Source of the DNA: Ifrita kowaldi
Lineage: Eukaryota > Chordata > Aves > Passeriformes > Cinclosomatidae
Reading direction: 5' to 3'
Assembly: GCA_013398055.1 (NCBI GenBank)
Contig: VZRS01003931.1
Location: 31,001 to 95,000, forward strand
DNA: 64,000 bases
Position numbers and translations under genes: made by a program. Positions 12,401 to 23,400 of this stretch are shown here, piece after piece. The notes below the pieces were generated by a model. The model saw only the letters and a list, made by a program, of their open reading frames with translations. It was not told the DNA's origin and did no database searches. How positions within the stretch are numbered: the first letter of the stretch is position 1; every line of letters starts with the position of its first letter.

Positions 12401-15400
12401 TAAGTCGTTGTAAATAATTTCTTTCGCTGCTTCGTTTTCAGGTCCTTGAGTTAAATATTTTTTCCAACAATCAGCACTTGGACAAAACATATTATAATTT
12501 GTTTTTAAGTGCTGATACACTCGATACCATACATGTTACATGGAATGCTGATGGGATTCCAGATCACATTCCAGGGATCACAGATATACTGAGAGTCTTG
12601 AGGAAGTTGCTATGACAGAAATCTAAGGGGGAGAAGGGTTTTGGTTTCTTTTCAACCACAAAAGTAAATAGCAGAGAAGAATCGCTCTTCTGGGACTGGG
12701 AAATGAAAATGTCTTGGGCTAGAGGTGAATCCAGGCCCTGTTTAGCCACTCTTAGCTGGAATTCAGAGAGGATACCCTGGGATCTGAGCCCTTCGGTGAG
12801 TCTTGAATACAATGGACACTGAGCATAGGTGGGAGAAAGGAGTAGCTGCAAGTGGAGATTAGAAATCCCCTCGGGGCGAGGAAGAAGGAACGGATTGTGC
12901 TGCCTGTGGTTTGCCCCATGGCTGGTTCTGAGCATTCCCTCTCCCAAATGCTCCAGTAGATTTTTAGGAAAGAGAAGCCCCAGTTCTCTCGGGCCCCTCA
13001 TTGTCCTGTAGTGTTTAACTCTGCTCTCTGCCCATCCCTGGCACAGAGGAACCAACTGCCCACCCTGGGGCCCCTCACAGATGTTTTGTGGGCTGCTTTA
13101 TAACGGGGTAGCTGCTGTGCATTGATGGAAAGCCACATAAAACCACGGCAGTTGCTCTTTAAGCTTCTTCAGTGCCAAGTGTCTAAAGCAAAACGTGGTG
13201 CTTCTGGTTCTGTAACAGCATCAGACCCATCCAGAACATCAAAGCTGTCACTGAGTAAGCAACACACAAGACGTGACAAAATAACACAGTAGGCTGCACA
13301 TAAAATAGTAAATGATTGTAGTTCTTTTCTGTGTTTACCTCAAATAATCCTTTGGAGGTCTGAAACAAAAGCGAGGCAGCGCTCGGTAGGTGTCAGTCCT
13401 TTGAGACTCATTCCACGGCTCCACCACCGCACCCATCAGTTGGGTAACATCTGAGCTGAGGAGGAAAACAACACAGCTGGATTTCCTTTCCTGTCCTTGA
13501 CACCTGGGGATCTCCGGTGACTGGCACGGCCCTGCTTGGATGTGTCACCTTGTGAGACAGCACTTCTTGGGGCAGCACCTTCCAGAGGTGTTGCATCAAA
13601 GAGGAATTCGCTTTGGAATGTCTGTGTTTCTACTGGTTGATACTGGCTATGAGTTCTTAATCACAGCTTTGCAGTTTACACTGCAGCCCGAAATGCCGTT
13701 GTATTCCCAATTTTGTCAAAAAGAACCATCTCAAAATGCTTTGACATCTGCTTTTCTGGAGAAATGGGATCTGCTTTCTTCCCCTGACAGCTCTGGCAAA
13801 CTGGGAAAGGCAGCTGTGGAATACCTGGTGGTTTACAAATCCAACACTGCTGCAAGAGTTCACAAGTCTGAAGCTGTGTGATCACTGCAGATTGAGAAGT
13901 CTGTTCAACGAATGGATTTGGATTTTCTCTTTCCAGGAGGGAAGTTGTGCAGTTTGGTTTGCTCTACCTTGCTGCTCTGATTCATATTTAGAGTCAGATG
14001 TAAGTAGAGCTCACCTCAACCCCTTCTTTCTTGGATTCAAAATCTCAGTGAGGTTGCAGATTTTTGCCTTAAGACCACTTGGCTTCTTTTCTAGGGTCTT
14101 CTGATTAGAATGATTTGTTTTCAGGAGGCTTTATCTGTCTTTAACTGTGCTTTGTAAACTGAGGGGCCAGATCCAGCCGAGATCAAAAGGTTCCCATCAG
14201 ATTAAGGGAGGGAGGTAAATGAAACCCCCTTCAGAATTCAGAGACACAGACAGAGCTGTCATTAGCAAAGCAGACAGTGGGATTTCTCTTCTCCAGCCAT
14301 AACTATTGGCCCTCTCATGCTCCTATGTGGTTATCAAACCTTGCACCACATTCTGATGTTGATAGCTCACCCAGTATCCCACTCTCAGTTATGCTGGATA
14401 ATCGCAAACTGCAGGGAGCGCGTTCATCTGAAGGACAGGAAACAGAAATGGGAAATTCCTGTTAAGGTACTGGTCCAATAATGCATTTATTAGGGGCTTG
14501 TCAGACAAGGGTAAAAAAAAGTTTAGTGTTTCTTGGCTTGACACTTTCTAAACCCTTCTTTCATCTCCCTCTTCCTCCTCATCCTCCCAAAAACAATGCT
14601 TACATCAAAGCGCTTTGACTTCAAAAATGTGCAGTCTTGAAATACAGTTCCACGATTTTCACGTCTCCAATCCCAGAAGTCTCACCTGGATCACCTAAGC
14701 TGCTTCCAGAGTGCATGTGTTGAAAATGATACAACTTTTTAAATTTGTTGAAGTAACTTTAGTCAGGGGTTTGTTCGCAGTCTCTGTGGCATATGCGGAC
14801 CCCCTTAAAGTAAACGAATACGGCAAACTTGCAGCAAATTTAGAGATTTGGGCCCTGTCCTTGCCCACGATGTAGTGTCAACAGCACACTCAATATTTAT
14901 CATTTCCAGCTATCATAAGGCAGTCACAATATTTGCCCAACTTTTTGAAATGACCGGAAATCCTTCAACGAATTAAATCTCCATATTAAATACCTCATTT
15001 AGCGGGGTAAGTGGTAATTGAAGGATGTGTAAGTGCATGGCACGGTGTCCAAGAGACTGCCACGATCTCCCTGCCGTTCCCGACTATTCAGCCGAGGCAG
15101 CAGCCGGGAGACAGAGAGCGTGTGTGCGTCTGGGAGAGGGTGGGGTGGAATATTCATGCCATTCAAAAGCCTCATGTTGTTACTTAACAACTACATTAAC
15201 CTCGTGTCACAAGTCATGACCTTGTGCTGACCCTGGCCAGCAGAGCAGCCCAGTTCTGAAGTACAAAACATGAAAGTGGCAGAAGGAAGGAGCAGAGGAG
15301 GAGGAGGAAAGCTCAGCTCTTCATGGAAGAGGCTTCCAAAGCCATTCAGGCAAACGCGGAACAAAAGCCGCTGTGCATAGGCCATCCCCACCCAGGCCCT

Positions 15401-17017
15401 CACTCACTGGGAAGGGTTTTCCTGGGGAGTCTTTCAGAGGCAGCTGCAGCCTCACACGACCTTTCAACTGTGAGGTTCCTTTTAATGCCAGGAGCCCTGG
15501 TAAAGCAAAGGGAAGCAGTTGAGAGCACACAGACAGCAGCCTTTAGATCTCTCGTTTCTGTCCTGCTTTGCTTTGCAGCACAGCCCTGTTTGCACAAGCA
15601 CTGCTGGAAGCTCATCCCACCTGAATTGCAGAAATTCAGGGAGTGGAAAAACTTCACCACTCAAAGATGCTTTTTCTGTCGCTTTTTGGTCCCTGGAGTC
15701 GTTCTGATAGCAGGGATGGGATTTACAAGCCCAGCTCTGCAATGTCAGTATCAGAAAATGGGCAAAGGGACCCCAGTTTTAGTGAGAAGGAAGAAGGTGG
15801 GCTCTGATCGGCACGGGTGGAAGGGCAGCAGGAATCTGTTTTGCAAAGAACAGCTGGAAAAATTCTGTGGAGCTCTAAAAGGGTACTTTGAAGGCAGGCT
15901 GGGAATCTCAGTGAGGGCTCTGGATGAGAAATTCCTCTTGGTGAAGGGCTCTGAGGGGAAATATCAACTCACAGAAGCTCAGGCAAAGTGGGGTTTTCTC
16001 CTCTTATTTTCTAACAGAGCAGCAACAAAAGTGGTCACACCTCGGGGCGGCTTCAGTGAGCCTTGAGGAATTATTCCCATGTTTTGCTGACCACAGATTT
16101 TGGTCAGCAAGCACCTCACTGCTCGGGGAAGCGCTGACCCATCTGACCAGTGGCTCATTTATTCATTTGCCCTTTCCAGCAGACATCAGGACAGGATGTT
16201 TTAGAGGAATTTCCATAAAGAGCCTTTCTAAAATAACCGACTTCAAAAAGAGGCTCTTGGTGCAAGCAGAGATTGGCTTCTGTTCTGAAGCTTGAGGTTT
16301 ATGAAAATCACTGTTTCTCTTTGATTTTCCAGTAGTAAATAATTATAGGTTTGACATCCTCAAGCTTTTAAGTACCATGAGTCAGACATCCAGCTATGTG
16401 ATGGTTCATAAAATTCTCACTAACCTAAAAATAATAAACACTGGGTTATTTTTGCTTTCTTCCTGGATTTGCATCCTTTAGGGTTACAGGTTTTGGGTTT
16501 TCTCCTGTGGCTGGTTAAAGTGTCCTCCTTATTCCGAAGGCTGAGGACTATATGTGCACAGCAAATTCTGGGAGTGAGGTCATCCAGAGAAGCTGGACAG
16601 CTCTCAGGAATTGCACCAAAACCCTGACAGCAAGGAAAGGAGCTCTGGCACTAAATCCTACAGGGTAACCGTGTGCCAGGCCAGGAAGATCCCAAATGCA
16701 TGAAGCCATATATTGTCCAAGGGCTCTATCTCCTGTTTGATCTCCAGGAGCCAGCAGCAGAGAGCCCTTCCCGTTTGACAACAGCCAGGCCAGGCCAGCC
16801 CAGCTGGGCCCTGCTCCCCTCCCACTTCCCTCTGCAGCTCCTGCCTTCAGCTCAAGGCTGCCGGCCCAGCTCGCCCTGTTTACATGTTTCCAAATTCAAG
16901 GAGGAAAAGGGAATATCAAACAGGCCTGGGCTCTTTTGAAGTGGCTGGAGGATGCTATCAGGTCCGGGGGGTGTGTTGTGCCTTTGAGGCTTGTTTGTCT
17001 TTCCCTGCTCCTTGAGT
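9476..17017. other. Gene-poor sequence with possible regulatory patches
   Basis: No gene recognised. Two stretches keep many CpG dinucleotides in otherwise AT-rich DNA (12340-12560 and 14740-15235), as often seen in conserved non-coding elements. The frame at 15323-16066 (247 codons) has no recognisable domain and is treated as chance. Confidence 0.5.
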
Positions 17018-17425
17018 GCAGGCCTTTAACCATTCCAGCCTCCAGAGCCATCCCAATCCCAGTGGAGCTTTAAGCAGCCATTCCAGTCTCCAAGGCCATC
17101 CCAATCCCAATCCCAAAGGAGTTTTAACCAGCCCTTCCAATCTCCAAAACCATCCCAATCCCAGTGGAGCTTTAAGCAGCCATTCCAGCCCTCTAAAACA
17201 GCCCAATCCCAATGGAGCTTTAAGCAGCCATTCCAGTCCCCAAAGCCATCCCAATCCCAGTGGAGCTTTAACCAGCCATTCCAGCCCCCAAAGACATCCC
17301 AATCCCAATCCCAGTGGAGCTTTAACCAGCCATTCCAGCCCCCAAAGACATCCCAATCCCAATCCCAATGGAGCTTTAAGCAGCCATTCCAGCCCCCAAA
17401 TTCCATCCCAGTCCCACTGGAGCAG
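17018..17425. repeat. Minisatellite, 48/54-bp units, about 8 copies
   Basis: Units follow the pattern CATCCCAATCCCAGTGGAGC, then TTTAAGCAGCCATTCCAG, then CCCCAAAG. Units are 48 bases, or 54 where an extra CCAATC hexamer is present; one 49/47 pair compensates itself. Because all lengths sum to multiples of three, frames stay open on both strands: plus 17016-17513 reads as a 16-residue His-Pro-Asn-Pro-Ser-Gly-Ala repeat, minus 16958-17491 as a Trp-Gly-Leu-Glu-Trp repeat. Unit differences such as AGT/AAT change amino acids, so I see no sign of coding selection. Confidence 0.85.
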
Positions 17426-20400
17426 CCCTGGCACCATTATAGGGCCGGGGTGGTCTGTGTTGAAACACTCCTCTGTGTGGTTTTCAGGCATGGAAGTTTC
17501 TTTATTCTTTTGAAATAAATGATTGGACTGAAGTAAGTTCTTGTCTGCCAGGAAGAAAATCAGGGATTTGATTTGTTTTTGGAGGAGGAGGTTTTGTCCT
17601 TGGCAGAGAGCTTCCTCCTTTCATGTCAGCTGCAATGTTTGCCCTTTGGAGACCTTCTATCGTACCCACACATCATTAAATAATGGCCCGAAAATCATCC
17701 TGCTCCTTCTCTCAGCTTTAGCGCTTAAACCAGGAGCTCGCTGCGACTTTGGGCTGGATCCTCAAACCCTTGTCTGTGCCTGCTCTCTCCTGGTCGGTGG
17801 CTGGAATTGCTGCTTGAGCACTTAGGATCGTGTTGTGAGGCGAAACTCAAAGCACTAGGGATTTGTTCGGGCTTATTTCAGGACCGCCCCACTTTGCAAA
17901 TCCCCTTTAATGTCGAAAATCATTTATAGGTGAAAAAAAAGTGCTTTCGCTGATTAGAAAGTAGTGAGGAAGATAAAATTTTGAAACTCCAAAGTCCTGA
18001 AGCGAGTTACAGTTTTGCATACCAATATCAGGGGAAAGAAAAAGAGTGAAAATATTTTCAGTTCATTACTAAGAGCTTTTTAAAATCCAGGATCTGATTC
18101 ATTGATTCTTTTTATAGATTTTCCAAGAACTGGACTAAAAGCAGCTCAGACATACAATCACAGAATAATTAGGCTGGGAAGGACCCTTAAGATCCTCGAG
18201 TCCAGCACTGCCAAGGCCACCACTAACCCATGTCCCCAGATGTCACATTTTCACATCTTTTAAACCCCTCCAGGGATGAACACTTCCCTGCCCAGCCTGT
18301 CCCCTGCTTCTGGCACAAATTTGTGCTCTGGCCATAGGCAGCCAGCAACAGATTGAAATATCCTTCCTTTGATTCCATGTACCCCTGTGTTGTGCTACTT
18401 GCATGAAAAACAAAGTTAAAATTAATTTTAAAAAGAGTTTGAAAACCAAAATAACCGACAATGTCTCTGAAAAAAACCCCAAAAAGACAAAAGCATTTCT
18501 TGACCTTTTTTTAAAGTTTTATTTTTCCTCTTTGTTTTCACTTTAAAAATATGAAAAGTATCAGTTCTGTTTATATGGATTATTTTAGGTATTTTGGGTT
18601 TTAGGCAGCTGTTGAACTGCTATTTCTGTTTGTAGATCAATTCCTTACGCCCTAAATGGAAAGTGGCAGGAATTTTTCATTCTGTGGTGCTCTAGCCACT
18701 GAGTCCAGGTAACCAGGAAAGGCAGCAGGGTTGAAGTTTTAGCAAGAGCTGGATTCTTTATTATCTGGACTTTAATCTTTCTGTGATCAGCCTTTTGTTC
18801 TCACCTCTCCAGGCTTGGTGAAGGCAAAGCTGGCTTCTACAGGAGCTTCCTTCTTTGCTTGCCAGATTGCTGGGACACCTCTGCAAAGCTTAGAGTGCAG
18901 CAATAGGGGGAAAGCATCTTTTCAGCTAAAATAATTTTCACATCACTTTCCTTACCTGGAAAGAGTTTCCTCTGCTGTTAAAAATCACTCTTGGGTACCA
19001 TTCAGCTGATTTTCATGTGGGAGCGATTTTCAAAGGTTTGGAGACCTTGCACAGGGTGTCTGTAACAGAAAAAGTCCGCAAGATTCAGATTAAAATGGTC
19101 AGAAATCTTCCTGAGATCGTTATGTTCTGGTGTGGTTTGTTCTTAGATTTTGGTGTGTGATGCTTAGGAAAAAAAGGTTGGAAGGAGCCTGAGACATCCT
19201 GGCCAATCTTCCCATGGACTGCTCTCTATTGAATCCTGCAGAAAAATACCTCCTGCAGGTCGGCAGATTTTGTACTTGACTGGTTAGAAAGCATGGGCAG
19301 AGATTAAAGAGTCATCTTTAATTGGATGCCTTTTAAGGGTCCAAAAATGTTGTGTGATTTCTTTTCCTTCTAAGTATTGTCTTATGCCAAAATATTCTCC
19401 TTCCCTATCTCCTGTAATTTGTCATCAAATTGCTATCCTAGTCTTAGGGACATGGTGATAATTTCCATGACAACACAGAAAGCTTCCAGAAACAGAGATT
19501 TCTGACTAAATATTTGAAGGCTGTTGAAAAGCACAACTGCAAGAATTCTGCCTACCCACTGTAAATAACAGACAGAAACGTTAAGGTTGCATGAGCTCAT
19601 CTTTTGAAACTGAAATGTTCTTCCCATCATGGTGATTTACTTCATGCTGGATTTCTTTTTTTTTAATTGTGTGAACATCTCTCCAAACAATAGCAATAAG
19701 TCCTTGATATTCTGATCCACAAAGCCGTGCTCTGTGTCATCTCTTAAATAAAAAATACACAGAACAAATATCCAGAACTGAGGCTTTCTGACAAGATGGC
19801 TGGAAATAATGGAGGCACTTCTAACCCAGCATTTGGGCTGAACGTAAAACTATGTAAAAGTGTAAATGTCAAATGTGCTCAGATCTCAGCCTGCAGTTTA
19901 AACCCATGATAAACGAAGTCCTAAAGCCTCACGGTTGGAAATGTTCAAAAACAAAGAGTCTCCAACCCTGAGCTGGCATTTCCCTTGCTGGCTGATCTAC
20001 CTTTGATGGATGTGTCGGTGTCAAATGGGGTTTTCTAGCAGTTTTCCAGGATTTTAACCACCATTCCCTGACACATGAACACCACCCCTGTGTTTGATGC
20101 ATTCTGAGACAGGATCAAGCCAATCCTTCAGCAGCTCAAAAAGAGCAGAAGTCCCTGTGCCTTGCCCAGGGGTGCAGCAGGGTCCATTCCACGGAGTTCC
20201 ATGTTGGAGAAGCAGTCAGCTTTTTAATAAATTTATTTATGGGTTTAGAAAAGCTCTCCCTGAAAGTGATGGGGATCACTGCACCCACGCTCTGCAGTGA
20301 CTAACAGCTACTAATTCACGCTAATAACTTCCCCGAGGAAAATGGGAATGCTCGGCTCTTCACCCTGCCTTGCTCTTTTCTTGTGGTTCCTCTTCGCAGA

Positions 20401-20470
20401 TCAACGAGCCATGCAATTTAACCTGGTGGGAGAAGTGGCCGTTCCCACCTTTCTGCTGCCTTGATAAATG
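17426..20470. other. Gene-poor sequence
   Basis: Single-copy DNA with a CR1 tail at 18150-18340. A patch at about 17830-18100 has CpGs in an AT-rich setting. No exon or RNA gene recognised. Confidence 0.5.
18150..18340 (-). mobile_element. CR1 LINE 3' end fragment
   Basis: ACAATCACAGAATAATTAGG, then GGAAGGACCCTTAAGATC, a GAGTCCA block, ACTAACCCATGTCCCCAG and CCTCCAGGGATG match the reverse complement of a common avian CR1 3' region. The element therefore lies on the minus strand. Confidence 0.8.
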
Positions 20471-20474
20471 CTCC

Positions 20475-20498
20475 ATTTGCATGGAAAATCATGCAAAT
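20475..20498. promoter_or_regulatory. Perfect inverted pair of octamer (POU) motifs
   Basis: ATTTGCATG (20475-20483), a 6-base spacer, then CATGCAAAT (20490-20498): an exact 9-base inverted repeat in which each arm contains the canonical octamer ATTTGCAT/ATGCAAAT bound by POU-domain factors. It sits in AT-moderate non-coding DNA with no nearby exon. That it is an active element is an inference. Confidence 0.5.
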
Positions 20499-23400
20499 CA
20501 GGCGTTGACTTGTTGCCTTACTTAATTGCAAAGCTGGTTACTGCTCTCTGTAAACAAGCTGATGGCGTTTTGTTTGCTGACAGAAAGAAAAAGAGAATTG
20601 GGACAGTTTATATTGGGCAATGCTTGGGTTTTGTGGGTGGCTTACGGCCTAATCCTGATGGAGACATTTGGTTTCTATTGTACGCTAGAAAATAACAAGA
20701 TTTTAGAAAAGAAATCCTGACTCTTCTTGGTGCGAAGTGCTTGATTCAGCTCTGATCCCTTCCCCCCCCCTTCTGTTACATTAATAAAATCAGAAGCAGC
20801 ACATGAAAAGGGATTAATTGCATACTGGCATCCAGCAGCTTTGGTTCTGGTTTCCCAAATTTTCTGTTGCTACTTTCATTGCTAAAAGGCTGCAAAGTGT
20901 CACGATGCTCTGTGGGTGAAATTTCATTTGTTTCCCCTTTCTTTACAGAGGGAGAAATAATTCCAGAGAGGGGAGGAAAAGAGACTTTTGCATGTTGGTG
21001 TCAAGTCTTGTGCCCTGAGGACATCCAGGAACTAAATCCCTGTATATGGCAGCACCCAGGCACACCACCCCTCTGCCCACAGCACCGGGATAATGCTCAG
21101 GATTGGGGCTTGAGGGGGAAAAAATCCCTGGGAAGGGCTGGGGGTGTGCGCTGCTCTGTGTGAGGCACTGACCTTCGCCAAGCAGCCTCAGGTTGTCCAG
21201 AATCAGCTCCCGGCCTTTCCTGGTTTGCTGTCACAGGCTGGCTCAGGATGCTCTGCTGTGCTGCCTCCGAGCAGACTCTTCAGAGAGTTCCTTTGGAGGT
21301 GTCTGCCACATTCCAGGGAATTACGCAATTTAACCACCCTCATTTTCCCTGCAGCCTCTGTGTGTGTGTGAGAGACTCACGAGATCAGTTCAGGAGATTC
21401 CCCTCTCCTGGTTATTCCAGACATCCACAGCGATGGGAACTGGGCACCTCCATGGGTGCTTCAGGACCTGATCGACAGAGAAACACCTGGCTGGACAAGT
21501 ATTAATGATAATGTGATTTGGGGGGAAAAAGGAAATCCATCTTTTCTTACAACAGACTCTTAAATTGGATCAGCCTCTCAGACTTTCAGTGATCCAAAGG
21601 ACATTGGCTTAGCCCCACGACTCCTTTTCATTCCATAACAGCCTGTGGTATTTTAGTGATAGGGAACTGTGGGGAGCTACATAAGCCTTGCTGTTCTGGG
21701 CCAAAAATAGTTTCACAAGAAGTGACTCCTGCCAAAGAATTGGTTCTCTTAAGTCACAGACTTCGGCCTCAAAGTGTTGTGGAATGCCATGAGCTCTAAA
21801 TGCAGGAGGGAAAACATATTTGCAGGCAGAGTTTTCATTTGATTCTATCAGTGTGGACGCCGAGCAGTATAAATAAATGAATTTCCAGAACAGACTGTAT
21901 TTAGCTCTAATTAAAGGAAGATTTCAAAAATTGCCAGATTAAGTAAATACTGGATTAGCTCTGTCTGTTACAGCCCTGGCAGACGAGCCCATTTGGAAGC
22001 TGAATTGTTTCCTGGAGGCACATAAGTAGAGAGTGTGTTCTACATGTTATTTTAGCACAGAAAGTTTGGGGTGAGCAAAACACTCCTTATGCCCAAATTA
22101 AGAGCCCAAAGGCTGCTCTGCAGCCTGGGATGGTTTTCTGTGCTGGACAGGAATTGCCCCTCATTGACTGTGGTTACACAGCTCCCAGAAACATTTAATG
22201 CAAGGGAAAACTCCTGGGAACTGCTGTAGGAGGCTTCACCTCCAGCTCCTTTTGCTTCTGGTGTCTCAAACGAGAGAGACCCTGAACCATGAAGGGATTT
22301 CATAGGAAAACAAGACAAATACGATGCAGTTGTACCCCTCATCAGGCTGTGGTGCTGCCACTGTGACAAGTCCTTGGTACAGCCTTGGCTCAGAGGTTTT
22401 GTGCCGCTGCAAGAGCCACTGGGGCTTTGGGTGCCCAGTTCTTGTGGGTGTCGTTTGTCCCACTTGAGTTTTTCAAAGAGGTAAAGGTAAGCTTTAAAAT
22501 ACGTGGGCTAATGAGATCGTATCAAACCTATTTCAGCTGAAAATTTAATTTTAAAAAATAGTAATCACTTCATAAAAGGAACTAGCAGGGCCTCTCTTCA
22601 GGTCTTTGCAGTAGAAGTTCCTGCAATGTGCAACAAAGGCTGAGGCAAGAAAATCTCTCTTGTAACACGAGGGGAGAACTCATCTCTCCACACAAAATAT
22701 TTGCCACGCCAGAGATTTGTCCAGACTCTCCTTCCAGGATCTTTTAGACAAGGTTTTTATATCTATTGTGTATGGTTGATATATATGGTGTGCCCAAATA
22801 AGGGAAAAATAGGTTCCTCTCTGAGGCACAATTCATCTCACCCTGGCAGAGATATTTCCAGATGTCCAGGATAAGACAAAGTGTGCCCTTCAAGGGCTCA
22901 TTTCTCCCAGTTGTGGAGAGAAGTTGGAAAACTGGCCCTCAGATATATTTATGTGTGCTCTGGAGGTATCCAGAGGTACTGACATTAATCTGGGCTCTGT
23001 GCTCTTCAGGGGTGCCAGCAGATAATCCCTCTGTCCAACTCTTCACCTATTAACAAATACAGAACACTCTCACCGTGAATTTTCTTTAATGCAAATGATT
23101 AATTTCAAGTGTTACAGTCTTGGAAATAATTTAGGGAGCTTTCATAGTTTGTGCATGGTTGTAGTGTCACCCAAAAATATGTTAGAAAAAGACAAAGGAG
23201 ACCATTTAAAATTTGGGACAAATCCGAAGAATTCAGTAAGGAACTCTCAACTGGGATTCCTGAGTCCAATTACTGTGCTTGGATTTCTGCTGTAATTTAT
23301 GGCAGCCTGTCCAAGCAGAAATCATTCTGGCAGTGTTCCAGCAGACTGACAGGATACAGGTTAAAACCCATCCAGCTTTCCAAATCTGTGGTTCCTCCCT

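Noticed and set aside
15323..16066. 247-codon plus-strand frame, one of the longest outside repeats
   Set aside because: No known domain, no splice or promoter context, and a composition typical of a chance frame.
17018..17425. CRISPR-like array
   Set aside because: Units are directly adjacent without unique spacers, units vary internally, and the host DNA is vertebrate. It is a minisatellite.
19160..19260. Possible CR1 fragment (AGGTTGGAAGGAGCCTGAGA)
   Set aside because: Only about 20 bases resemble the CR1 3' end; the flanking sequence does not follow the consensus.
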